A DNA stretch of 64,000 nucleotides, taken from Mycocentrospora acerina (lineage: Eukaryota; Ascomycota; Dothideomycetes; Pleosporales). The stretch's first letter is position 1; each line of letters starts with the position of its first letter. The position numbers were made by a program, and so were the translations under genes. The DNA lies in contig JAKUHH010000389.1 of NCBI GenBank assembly GCA_022701365.1, forward strand, positions 372,001-436,000. The letters run 5' to 3'. Shown one piece after another: positions 22,091 to 32,657 of the stretch. The notes beneath the pieces were generated by a model. The model saw nothing but the letters and a program-made list of their open reading frames with translations. It had not been told where the DNA came from and searched no databases.

Positions 22091-23402
22091 CTATAGTTTC
22101 GCCCTAAAATTCTGTTCCTGTTTCAAGATCTCCAGAACCAACTTCTCGGCCTCCCACGCACTTCCCCAGCCACTTTGATATCCATATCCAGCATGACCAT
22201 AGTTGTGTACCACCCACTTCCCCTCAATCTTCTCTTTTTCAACTCTCGGGCCACCCTTCCTCATCGGCCGCAATCCCACACCATGTCTAACAACACTCAG
22301 CTCCGTCACCTTTCCAGTCTTGGGAGCAAGCGATGGGCAAAGATCGATGGAGCGCTGCATGATGCGCTGCGCAAGATTGGGGTCAGGCTGTGATTCCCAA
22401 GATCCATGCTGGAGACAACCACCTAGAATGGTGCCGCCGCCAACTGCACGTTGCATAATATATGTTGCTTCGTCATCACCATCATCGGTGCCACTGACTG
22501 TGAGCATGACACCTGGTTCATTCCTGACCACCACAATCTGGCCTCGACCTGGGTAGACATTGGTGTCCATGACACCTCCTAGCTTCGAAGCGAGAAGTCC
22601 AGTGCAGTTGAGCGTAATGTCTGCTGAGCCGGATGTATGGTGGCTGCCGGCCTCTGAAATGTGAGAGAGAATACCACGCTTGACGGTAACGCCATTCTTG
22701 ACGCATTGGCCGAGTATCCAAGGTAGATACACGGATGTATTGATGCAGACTGATGTAAACGATGTGCCAGTGTCGCAGTCGGAGGGGAGCTCAGACTTCG
22801 GTAGGATGCGGAACTGTGTATGTCAGTCGAGTGTACGAGATAGTTGCAGATCAATGCACACAGGCCAGCCAATGCGTGGTCTGGGACAGGTTGGCCAGTA
22901 AAAATGCTCGAGGCATTTTACACAGCTTCGCCGAAGAGGATGTGTACCTACATTTGGAACAACATCCTTAAACCACGCATCCTCTTTTACAAGCTCTTGA
23001 AACCACTGGCCAACAGCAGTGCCGACATCCTTTCTTCTTCCATATACGAGTGTTTCTTGATAATGCACGCCAGCTTCTGGAATATCCCGGCATATTCTAT
23101 CCAGCTCACCCCAGGTGGCCTTTTCAAACTTCTGCAGGTTTGATCCCGGCGTACCCACTGGGAAGTAATTTGCTCCTGCCCACGGGCTAGCGTATTCAAT
23201 GTCATAGTCACCAGGCATATGCTTGCTGACTACTGTAATGTCTAGACCCTTGTGCTTCGACAGCACCAGGGCGGTGGAGAGACCCAGCACGCCAGCTCTT
23301 GTGGTCTGATCAGCACGTTGTTGCCACAAGTGATGAGATCATCCGATCTGAAACAAATAAAAGGTCAGCTTACCCGACTACAACTACATTTGTGGCGGCC
23401 AT
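22091..23402 (-). CDS. D-amino-acid oxidase, peroxisomal
   Basis: Exons 23402..23374, 23297..22952 and 22813..22091 give 365 residues. The N-terminal FAD-binding motif VVVVGAGVLGLSTALVLS (GxGxxG at about residues 10-15) is split by the first intron. The C-terminal signature of the family is present (VVHNYGHAGYGYQSGWGSA). Other family stretches are ASPWAGANYFP and the Arg region RHGVGLRPMRKGGPRVE, where the Arg contacts the substrate carboxylate. The protein ends in AKL, a peroxisomal targeting signal type 1. It oxidises D-amino acids to 2-oxo acids with release of ammonia and H2O2. A D-aspartate oxidase specificity cannot be excluded from sequence. It shares an 817-base promoter region with the divergent OTU gene. 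Confidence 0.95.
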
Positions 23403-24219
23403 GTTTGTGACCCTGAATAGCTCGAGTTAATGATTATCTCACCATGAGACACTCTGTGCTGTGGGGTCAAAGTCGCTGGCGGGGTCATCGGTGACTCGCA
23501 GCCCGCTTATTGGCTAGCCTGCGCACACAGAACAGCACGCGTTTTGTCTCGTGAGCACATGTTCTTCTTGTTTACCTGATGTTGATGCCTGACGTGCGTT
23601 CTTCTCTGCCCATTGTCGAGTTTGCCACAAGTCTCCTCGACTGCAACTTCTGGCATCCAAGACTCGACCGCCCGTGCCTGCTCCTGCTGCCGCATTCTCC
23701 CTCGCACATCCCTACACCTCTCACCGAGCTCTCATCGTCCGGGTGTGCTCCGGCGACTAAGGGCCAGGGGAGCTCTCTGCGGCCCGTACGTCATTCGTCG
23801 TCTCCTCGGTAGTGGGAGAATTTTCGACACCAATCCTACAGCTCCTATTTCATCCGCAAAAGACGACAACTTGCCAAATCTCCATTGTGCAGCTTGTTTA
23901 GCCAAATTGTGTGCCCCAGGCTTCAGTGTTTGAGCAGCTCCAACGAAAGGCGGCAGATTGTTGATTCTGGAACGCCAAGTCGACGACGCCCCTACGATAG
24001 CTTCGCGTAAATCATTCTGCCTCACCTTCACCGTACCAGAACTGTGTAAACGGGCCACGACCTCTACCACCTGCACGGTGGCCGGCCCAGCCTTCTATTA
24101 TCTTGCACCTTGCGTCTTCTGGCTAGTCTTTTCCCCATGATCGCGTCACCCCACTCGTGCCTTCCTCCCTGCTCAACAACCTCTCCTGTCTCGCGACCTT
24201 GGCTGCACCAGCTGTCAAG
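23403..24219. promoter_or_regulatory. Divergent promoter region of D-amino-acid oxidase and OTU gene
   Basis: Head-to-head starts with 817 bases between. Small ORFs on both strands (60-114 codons) show no known motifs. No defined operator recognised. Confidence 0.45.
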
Positions 24220-25568
24220 ATGGCGCCCCGCAAGTCCCGAGCAAACTCGCCCGAATTCCCCATCCTCGAAGCCAATGGCTTGTATGCTGGCGAAATAAGA
24301 GGCGATGGTGAGCTTGGACCTTTGATTTTCAAAAAATAATTGCACAAGCTGACGTCTGCGTCAGGCAACTGCTTGTTCAACGCCCTCTCTGACCAACTCT
24401 ATGGCCACCAAGAAATGCACGAAGTCCTGCGGGCCACAACTATTGAGCACATGAGGGGCAACTCAGACTTTTACCGCCAGTACATGGCCGTGAACAATGT
24501 ACGAAGAAACCCTAAACGCAAGACGACAACTGCAGCCACCACACGCATCGACACCTCGTACTACACAGAGGAGCAGCTGCAACAGCAGTTTGAACAACAT
24601 GTAGAGAAGATGGGACAGCCTGGCGAGTGGGCAGACAATATGGAGGTGTCGGCGTTTGCCTCAGCCCTCAATGTCCACGTTCGCCTATGGCAGGCTGACT
24701 ACACTTACCTGTTTTCACCACGTGTTTACTACGCCTCAAACGATGATCTCAGTTTTGAAGATGATCGGCAAACACTGCACATTGCCTACCATGTACGTTA
24801 TCTGCGGACCTCTTCTTCTGCAGTTGTATACTAACACCACCACAGAGCTGGGAACACTATTCGTCCGTACGTAATGCCGCCGGACCTCACACGGGGGAAC
24901 CAAAGGTGCACGTCACATCAGCAATGCTATCAAAGAAGCGTCCTAGTCCCAGTGTTGATGGTGATGATGACGACCAGCGTCAGCGGGCTGAAAAGCGTCG
25001 CTCGCCTCTCCGGCTTTTCGACTCGGACTCCACACCTGAAGGGACAGAAAGTTCTTCAGACGAGTCTTCTGGTATAATATCGTCGCAGCAGTCAAACCTT
25101 GGCATCACACCGCCAGAGCCTATTGTGAAACCATACAAGCTTACCATCAAGCTTCGCGGCTTAAGAACAACAGATCCCATTGATTTGTCAACGCCTCCCA
25201 GTCGAATGTCGACGCCGGCACCAACACGAGTACTTCCGTCCGCACCCACCCCTTCACCAGCACCTACACCTACACCTAAGCGTACATTATCACTCAAACT
25301 AGGGCCTGTTCCTGCACTTGCCCCTCTCCACACACCAACACCACCACACACACCTACACGTGCACCGTCACATACACCTACACCTACACCCACATGCATT
25401 AAAGCGCCAGTGTTCACTGTCGCTCCTCTCCGTACATCAACACACATAGATACACAAACACCTGAAGCTGCAGCAGTGGCAGCAGTTATCCCTCTACCCA
25501 CGTCACCATCATCCGCAGTTGCGGCACAATATATATCAGGCATTATAACCCCCACAATAACGTCATAA
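24220..25568 (+). CDS. OTU-domain cysteine protease (deubiquitinase-like) with Pro/Thr-rich tail
   Basis: Exons 24220..24307, 24365..24792 and 24846..25568 give 412 residues. The OTU catalytic set is visible: Asp 29 and Cys 32 in RGDGNCLFNALSDQLYG and His 176 in SWEHYSSV, with a conserved WADNMEVSAFASALNV segment between. This layout matches OTUD3/OTUD6-type enzymes that remove ubiquitin from proteins. From about residue 200 the chain is disordered, first acidic and Ser-rich, then a Thr-Pro repeat region (TPSPAPTPTPKRTLS, TPTPPHTPTRAPSHTPTPTP) encoded by ACACCTACA-like repeats. The first intron splits the catalytic DGNC loop. Cellular location is probably nucleus/cytosol (basic KRR patches); the target is unknown. 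Confidence 0.88.
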
Positions 25569-25691
25569 AAAAAGACTAGACGCGGTAACGAAAAACGAAG
25601 ATGACGATGACGACGATGATGACGAGACCGACGAGTTGATGAGATACCCCCTCACTTTTGCATCAGCATGCGTAGATAGTTTTGAGGACGT

Positions 25692-25889
25692 CCCCCCCCC
25701 CCCCCCCCCGTNNNNNNNNNNNNNNNNNNNNNNNNNNNNNNNNNNNNNNNNNNNNNNNNNNNNNNNNNNNNNNNNNNNNNNNNNNNNNNNNNNNNNNNNN
25801 NNNNNNNNNNNNNNNNNNNNNNNNNNNNNNNNNNNNNNNNNNNNNNNNNNNNNNNNNNNNNNNNNNNNNNNNNNCCCCCCCCCCCCCCC
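25692..25889. other. Assembly gap of Ns between two poly-C runs
   Basis: A run of 18 C (25692-25709), then GT, then unknown bases from 25712 to 25874, then 15 C (25875-25889). The gap sits inside or between homopolymer runs, so the true length and content are unknown; the Ns may be an estimate. Confidence 0.95.
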
Positions 25890-26521
25890 ATTTTTGTAGC
25901 ATGTTAAGTGTATGAATGATTTAACGCACAGCATACGAGCCATAGACGGCACGGGGTCATGGGTTGCATGGATTGCATGAGAACGATTGCATATGCCAGG
26001 AATGTTCTTTTTTTATTTTTAAAAAAAATATTCTTGACGACGACGGGTGCCAAAGTGCTTGGGCCTGCGTTTGCGGAACTGGCTTTTTGGCGTTTTTTTT
26101 CATCTTGGGTTTGCTTGCTTGCCTGCTTGCTCGCTCGCTTGCTTGCGACTTGATTCGTGTTCCCATTTATTTTTCCTCTTCCTCCCTTCTTTCGCTCCCT
26201 CTTCTTCTTCTTTTTTTTTGTGGTTTGGTATCACGTTGCATATGGACATGGACGGGGATTTAGAAATAACATGAATTGATTATTCTTGACTTGAGCTTTT
26301 CCTTTCCTTCTTGTTTGGATATTTTTGTTGTTGCTGCACAGTGCCGTCTATTTAGTCTGTCCATTCATTTGATCTGTGACGTTTGTGGTGGTCTTTACAA
26401 CTAACTATACTGCCTAGCTACTCCCCCCTTTTTTTGCAGACCAAGAAAGAAAGAAAAAAGGAGTGCATGTAGAATCGATAATCAAGAAAAGAGGAGAAAA
26501 AGAAGAGTAGAAGAAGAAGAG

Positions 26522-26524
<3 letters not shown>

Positions 26525-26558
<34 letters not shown>
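26525..26558 (+). repeat. GA dinucleotide microsatellite
   Basis: 17 uninterrupted GA units in the 3' flank of TRS85. Confidence 0.95.
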
Positions 26559-26562
<4 letters not shown>

Positions 26563-26633
26563 AGATTCAACGCTGTCTACGCTCTGCTTTCTATACATGC
26601 ACACACTGATATTCTACTACTACCTAGACTTGG

Positions 26634-26675
26634 GAAGAAGAAGAAGAAGAAGAAGAAGAAGAAGAAGAAGAAGAA
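26634..26675 (+). repeat. GAA trinucleotide microsatellite
   Basis: About 13 GAA units, about 100 bases downstream of the TRS85 stop codon; on the transcribed strand of TRS85 this is a TTC run in its likely 3' untranslated region. Confidence 0.95.
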
Positions 26676-26772
26676 AAAAGTCATCCAAGTCGTCTGTTTG
26701 TACATTACTGCGTTATCTAGACACACACACATAATCCCACCCGTCAATTCATGCAAGAAGCCAGCCAGCCCA

Positions 26773-29100
26773 TCATTCAAACCCCTCCTCAGCTTTACTA
26801 CTGCTCTCCCCGGTGCCCGCTCTACTTCTCGCGCGCACATCGCCCGGCGACGCAGGCACAATGATGGACTTCCTGTGGGCCCTAGGACTAGCATCTAGCG
26901 TCTCGGGCTCCTCGTCGGGCTCGTCGTCGCCTTCACCGCTGAAGCCCTGGTTGGACAGGCGGAGGCCCATGATTTGCTGGCGGAGGTCGTCTACAAAGCG
27001 CTGCATGTCTTCGCGCGGCAGTTTGACGGCGCCGCCCTCGCTGTTTTCCGTCTGGGTGTTGTAGAGTCGCAAGGCCGTGTCGAGGCATTTTTCTGCTTGG
27101 AGGCTCTTGCCTAGACGGCTCCAGCCCTCGCTGGCTAGGACGGCCCAGAGTGCGGCTTTGCGCCGTCGGCCGCCGAGCTTGTATGCGCCGACGCCTGTGC
27201 GGATGGAGTAGCATGCTGAGATGCGTTCTGTGATGAGTGCGTTGCCGACGGTGCCGACGAGGCCTGTTTCCAGGATGCGGGTCCCCCAGCGGGCGGCGTC
27301 GTCGGCGGCGCTGGAGCCGCGGAGGCGGAGGAGTTCGACGCTCAGGGCGAGGGTGCGGAGGGCGTAGTAGGGAGATGCGCTGCGCTGGCGGTCGGTGTAG
27401 GAGTAGCTTGCTGCTTCGATCCAGGCGTCGATGTTTTCCGAGCGGTTTTTGGCCGACATGGGCGTTGGGGCCATGAGGGCAGAGATGGCGGCCATTTCTG
27501 CGGCGCCGGCGTAGTGGCGCCATGCTTTGTCGTTTTGGAAGTCTGAGCGGAGGATGTCGTAGGTGCTGAGGGCGAGCTTCCAGTCACGCATCATGAAGCA
27601 GTAGTCTGCTAGTCGGCGCATGATGGCTTCGGAGGTGTCAGGGCGGTAGAAGCCTTGCAGGCTGTCGTAGTTTGAGTTGGAGGAGACGGCCGAGGATGAG
27701 GAGCCGCTGCGTGAGCTGCCAAAGGGCGTCCAGCGTTTGGAAAGAGACATGAAGCGGCCTGAGAGGCCACGGCGTCGAGAGAGGATCTGCTCATTCCAGG
27801 TGGAGACACTGCGCTCCATGTTGGGGATTATGGATTGCGTGACGAGTTCGCGGATAAATGTTCGGAGGCTGCTGATGTCAGAGTCAGGGAAGTATGGTGT
27901 GGGGTCGGTAATATCTTCTGTGGTTTCTGTGTCGAGTCGTCAGTATGTAGAGGGAATATTGGAGGTGTTTAGCGTACCTCGTCTTTGGATCTCTATCAGC
28001 TCTTCCGACGCAGACATCCAATCGCAGGTCGGCAACCGCACGCTGTCGTCGTCCGAGGGTATGCACTGTTGGCTCTTCAGCCGCAGGAGATGGCAATGGA
28101 GCCCAAAATGACGCTTCATTGAATCGAATGTCTGGTTGGATTTGACAATGTCTCCCGTCTCCTCGTCGTGTATTAAGACGTAGTAGCGCAGAAAGTCGTT
28201 TTCTACCCATTGTGGGAATCGCAAGTCGCCGTCGTGTTGCCTGTTGTACAGCTGCCGCAGCTCTTCTATTGGGTGTGGATTGCGCGAGCTGATTGCTATT
28301 ATGCCCGCCACTGGGTGGGAGAAGGTCTCGTGGGGCACAATTGGCATGCCCGAGAGTAAGCGCCGCAGGTAGAGGGTGTGAAAGGGCGAGGAGGTGCTGT
28401 CGGTCTGGGCAGCCGGCTCGTCCTTGGTCATGCAGTCCGGGGCTGGGATTTGGTGGTTGAACTCGGAGTACTGCAGATGCTTGTCGACGAGCTCCTCGAT
28501 CTGCGACACGTCGCCCCCCATGCGCCGTGGCCGTGCAGAGCTCGACGACGTCCGCTTCCCACCCCCGGTCTCAGCCCGCAGGTCTGGGTAGGCATCCTCG
28601 ACGCCGACGAAGCGGACGCCAAAGTCGTCGTAGCTCTTGCTCGCGCCAATGCTGTCCCGTATGGTGACTTTGCCAGGGACAGCCTCGCCAAAGGGCTTCA
28701 GCAGCTGCAGGAAGCCGCCCTCGAGCCCCTTGCTGCGGATCAGCTCCTCGGTGTGGGCGTCGGCCAGGACAGCGACGTGGGGCACAAAGGCGCGCTGGAT
28801 CAGGATGCGGTGCTCATCAGACACGCCCGGCGGCAGGCTGGTGGGCGTGCCAGAGCCACTCAGTCGCGAGCCAGGGCTGCGCACCGAGGTGGGCGCGGTG
28901 GCAGCTGTGGGCGTGGCAGCGCCCGAGTTGGGGCGCGAGGTGGACAGCGTCGTCGTCGACTCGAACAGCTTGGACAGGCTGGGGTTGGAGCGGCGGTAGG
29001 GCAGCGAGGCCAGCGAGGTCTGGGGCAGGGCGCGGTGTCGGGGCAGCCTCACCGCGGCCTCGTGCTGGGCCGGCTGGGGCAGGCCGTCTGGCGGCGTCAT
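26773..29100 (-). CDS. TRS85: TRAPP complex subunit Trs85/TRAPPC8
   Basis: Exons 29100..27978 and 27926..26773 give 758 residues; the 51-nt intron (GTACGC to ACACAG) joins GTLN-side codons to TTEDITDPTPYFPDSD. The start is the ATG of MTPPDGLPQP, followed by a family-like SLPYRRSNPSLSKLF. Conserved stretches of Trs85 are RAFVPHVAVLADAHTEELIR, FLQLLKPFGE, FGVRFVG, PQWVENDFLRYYVLIHDEET, SMKRHFGLHCHLLRL, RRLADYCFMMRDWKLALSTY and WRHYAGAAEMAA. The protein is a subunit of the TRAPPIII tethering complex, which activates the Rab Ypt1 in early secretory traffic and in autophagy. The extreme C-terminus is disordered. It is divergent from CCA1 with a 447-base shared region. Confidence 0.92.
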
Positions 29101-29547
29101 GGCGGGCTCGGGCGATGCGCCCGCGGGGTCTTGGATGCGCGCGTGCTTGCTGAGGCCGCCGGCATGTATGGCGTGGGCGGGCGGGGGCGTCTGTGTCCTG
29201 GGCGGGCGAGGGCGTGTGTTCTTGGGCGGGCGGTGGGCTCGAGGGTGCGGCCGGTCTGCTTGTCGCAGCGCGCGGCCAGGCGAGGGTGACGACGGTGGTC
29301 GTGGTCGAGGATGCGGACCGCTGAGCCTTCTGACTGGTGCATCGCTCGGTGTCCCTCGACTGCACTGCGCTGCACTGCACTGCACTGTACTCGTCTGCAC
29401 TGCACTACACCCCTCTGCATTCCTCTGCATTCCTCTGCACTGCACTCTACTCCTCTGTACTCGACTGCACTCGACTGCACTGCATGTGTGCATCCCACCA
29501 CGTCCACCCACTCCCCAGCCTGACCTTGTCCTGACTCACTCGAATGC
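29101..29547. promoter_or_regulatory. Divergent promoter of TRS85 and CCA1 with CTGCA-type repeats
   Basis: A 447-base region between two start codons. Bases 29354-29482 are a degenerate tandem repeat of CTGCACTG/CTCTGCATTC-like pentamer-decamer units on the plus strand, which produce long false ORFs rich in Cys, Thr and Leu (or Gln, Cys, Arg on the minus strand). Confidence 0.6.
29354..29482 (+). repeat. Degenerate CTGCA/CTCTG tandem repeat
   Basis: Repeated CTGCACTG, TACTC, CTCTGCATTC units between the two divergent genes. Degeneracy increases away from the core run at 29362-29386. Confidence 0.75.
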
Positions 29548-32500
29548 ATGCCTTTGCTCAATCGCCTCTGCCGTGCTTCTTCTCTGCCCTACAAACGTGA
29601 CTTTTTCTCCCCACCACGCCTGCACCCTCTCAGGCCAAGTCGTCTGCACCCTCCTAGGCCAACTCTCCTGCGCCCTTCCAGCCCAAAACTCCTGCCGGCC
29701 AGCACCTTCCCAGCCCTCGTCGCCCGCCTGCATCGCATGTCCACGACACACTCTCCGCCAAACTTGCAAGAGCGAGCTCCAAAGCGGAGAAAGATTGAAA
29801 GGCCTGCGCCCCGGTTCATACGCCCCTACGGAACCATGTCTTCAGACCCACAATCAGAACCAGTCCAGCTCGAATTGACAGATGTCGAGACCAAGCTACG
29901 CCAACTACTTCTTGACGTAGCCACCTACATAGACGAGTCGCCAGCCACCCGCAACGATGCAGATGGCGTCAAGGTCCCAGAAGAGCTAGTCAAGGAAAAG
30001 ATAGTTCTGCGCTGGACGGGAGGATGGGTTCGAGACAAGTTGCTCGGCGTTGGAAGCCACGACATTGATGTGGCCATCAACAACATGACAGGCGAGAACT
30101 TTGGCCTCAAAATCCAAGAGTACCTCGAGCTCCCAGGGAATGCTGAGAAGCATGGCATGGTTGAGAAAAACGACAAAGCCGGCAGCCTCACTGGACAAGA
30201 CAAGGCCAAGAAGATTGCTCCTGGCCTGCACAAGATTGCCGCCAACCCAGAAAAGTCAAAGAATCTCGAGACTGCCAACACCAAAATCTTGGGCGTCGAG
30301 TTGGACCTCGTCAATCTCAGAAAGGAGGTCTACAATGAGGTCTCTCGCAATCCCGAGATGGAGTTTGGCACTGCTGAAGAGGATGCTGTACGTCGCGACG
30401 CTACCATCAACGCCATGTTCTACAACCTTCACACGTGCCAGGTCGAGGACTTTACCGGGCAGGGATTCGACGACATGGCTGCTCACATCATCCGCACTCC
30501 CTTGGAGCCCTTTCAGACGTTCAAGGACGATCCGTTGCGTGTACTCCGCCTCATTCGCTTCTCCAGCCGCCTAGACTACACCATTGAGCCGGAAACAGCA
30601 AAAGCCATGGGAGATCCAACTATCCAGGATGTACTGAAAATCAAGATTAGCCGTGAGCGAGTTGGAATAGAACTCGAGAAGATGCTCAAGGGCCCACGGC
30701 CTCGCATGGCTCTGGAACTCATTGACCGCTTTGGTCTCTACAAGACCGTCTTTACAGACCCCACCAGGGAACTCCCGTCCAAACCAGACATTGAGTACTT
30801 TCAGCCCGCCTACGACTTTGTTCAATCTCTCCTTCAAAGAGATGATGGCATCCCAGCAGCCATCCCCGACACGCTCATGCGGGATAAAGACGAAGAGTAC
30901 CTCGCCTGGATCTGTGCTACGGTGATTCCATGGGCTGATGCACCCACCGTGCCTCACCACAAGCCACTTCAACGGCCTCTGTTCCCAGCCTATCTTGTTG
31001 CACGTGAGGGATTCAAGGCCCCAAACAAGGTCTGTGACGTGATTGCTGCATCTCTCACTCATAGCGAGGAGATCAACAAGCTTGTATCTCAATGCGCAAA
31101 GGGACTCCGACAACCCAAGACTATCAATCCGTCAGACGATCCAACAGCCAGAGATACATTAGGAATGGCTATCCGCCGCTGGGGCTCGACATGGAGGTCA
31201 CAGGTGCTTTTCAACCTGATCCGTGAGGTTGTGCTTGGGCAAGTGTCCAAAGACCGTTAGTGTACCTTGACTACCCACTTCCATGTCCCAACTAACAATC
31301 TGTAGAAATTCTCAACTCGCACGCCACCTTCCTAGCCCACCTCGCCAAACTCAACATCCTCGATGCGGACTCCTTCAAGTCCCTCCTAAAAGGCACCGAT
31401 TTGGCAAAAGCCCTCAACACAAAGCCCGGCCCATGGATGAAGGACGCCCTTGATATCGTCATGGCCTGGCAACTCCGTAATCCCGACTCCACCGACCCCA
31501 CAGCCGCTATTGAAGCAGTCAAGGCCGAACGGGATACTAAGAGTGACAGTGAGCTTCCCTCCCGCCTCGCGTCACATTTTCTGAAGCTTACCATTCCACC
31601 TTTCTTCCCGCAGAATAAGCCTAATCTGAGCACCTTGGAAGCGTCAAAACAGCCGGCGCCCTGGAAAGACGCCGGGAATGTGTACGTTCTGGACTTGCTG
31701 AGGTGGTCGATAAGCGCTTTGGATGGAAAGAGTATAGAAGCAAACTGGCAATTCTTGGTCCCACCAATCCTCAAGATGATGGACGACATGGACATGGAGT
31801 GGAAAGCCAAAGGCTGCCACCTTCTCAACCTCTTACTCGAGAGTCTACGCCGGCCATCTTCCAAAGACGTAGCTCTTCAAACCCCTATTCCAAAGCAGTC
31901 CTTCCTCCAACGAACAGGCTACCACCACGTCTTCGCCGAAACCCTCTGGCCGCTATTCTCCTACCTCCCTACACTAACCCCGGAACCCTCATCTGCAGCC
32001 CTCTTCAACGAAGCCTTTCCCGCACTTACTTCGCTCGCTCTCTTCCTCCCCGCCGACACAACTGCTACTCACATTGCCACAATCACCTCCTCCTTGTCCA
32101 AATCCTCCAAACCCTCCACCCGCACCCCCTTCCTCGACACCCTCGTCCGCACCGCCGTCCTCGCACCTCTGACCCACTTCCCCACCCCTTCCACCTATCC
32201 CCGCCTCTCAACAATAATCCTCACGCACCTTTCCCCCCTCCTCCAATCCCTAGGCATCGAGTCGGTCAAACATCTCCCCACGCTCCTTCCCATCTTGTCA
32301 TCCATCCTGCAAGACCCCTTTGCACTGTCCTACAAACAACTTGTTCTTGCTGCCCTGGCCGCGCTGAAAAACGTGCTGCTTAATGCGTGGCCGCGAATGG
32401 TGGGGTGGAGGGGGGAAATTATGCTGGGAGTGAGTGTGTTGTGGGGGCGGGGTCTTGAGGGCGGTGGAAATGAAGAGGTCAAAGGGGAGGTGAGGGAGGT

Positions 32501-32657
32501 GGTGGGCATGTTGGATGTGATTGTCAGGGGGGTGGAAGATGAGGAGTTGAAGGGGGAGTGGGAGAGGGAGAAGAGGGAGATTGCTGGTGTGGGAAAGGGG
32601 TATGAGGGGTTGTTTGGGGGGTGTTTGGTAGACGATGAGGATGGGGATGAAGAGTAA
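29548..32657 (+). CDS. CCA1: CCA-adding tRNA nucleotidyltransferase reading through into a Tti2-like protein
   Basis: Exon 29548..31255, intron with CTAAC branch and CTGTAG acceptor, then 31306 onward. Residues 1 to about 650 are a class II CCA-adding enzyme: GGWVRDKLLG with catalytic DID (Asp 172, Asp 174), RRDATINAMFYN (282-293), DDPLRVLRLIRFSSR (from 327) and the C-terminal KPGPWMKDALDIVMAWQLRN. It adds CCA to tRNA 3' ends in nucleus, cytosol and mitochondria. The frame then stays open into a Tti2-like part (IPPFFPQNKP, PWKDAGNVYVLDLLRWSI, ANWQFLVPPILKMMDDMDME) ending at 32657, 1019 residues in all. A perfect-looking 65-nt intron (31549-31613, GTGAGC to CCCGCAG) lies at the join. If it is removed the message reads one Lys and a TAA at 31616-31618, giving a 651-residue CCA1. 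Both products fit frame. Tti2 acts with Tel2 and Tti1 in the TTT cochaperone for PIKK kinases. Confidence 0.88.
31549..31613 (+). other. 65-nt optional intron (exitron-like) at the CCA1/TTI2 junction
   Basis: Donor GTGAGC, a pyrimidine-rich end TTTCTTCCCGCAG, and typical fungal length. The segment has no stop in the coding frame and its codons encode part of the Tti2-like region (LKLTIPPFFP). Removal shifts frame and meets TAA five bases into the next exon. It therefore separates a CCA1-only product from a fusion product. Confidence 0.6.

Larger units (their letters stand above)
25569..26772. other. 3' intergenic region with assembly gap and microsatellites
   Basis: Convergent region between the OTU gene and TRS85. 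It contains the unsequenced gap, poly-C runs, a GA run and a GAA run, described separately. No gene is supported. T-rich parts (25990-26250) give meaningless hydrophobic ORFs. Confidence 0.6.

Noticed and set aside
28378..29289. 303-codon plus-strand ORF opposite TRS85
   Set aside because: Antisense shadow in GC-rich coding DNA; the minus strand carries recognisable Trs85 motifs.
29099..29878. 259-codon plus-strand ORF spanning the TRS85/CCA1 spacer
   Set aside because: Cys/Leu/Thr-rich translation of the CTGCA repeat; overlaps CCA1 in another frame.
31703..32383. 226-codon plus-strand ORF inside the TTI2-like part
   Set aside because: Out-of-frame shadow with Pro/His/Arg bias; the main frame has the Tti2 motifs.
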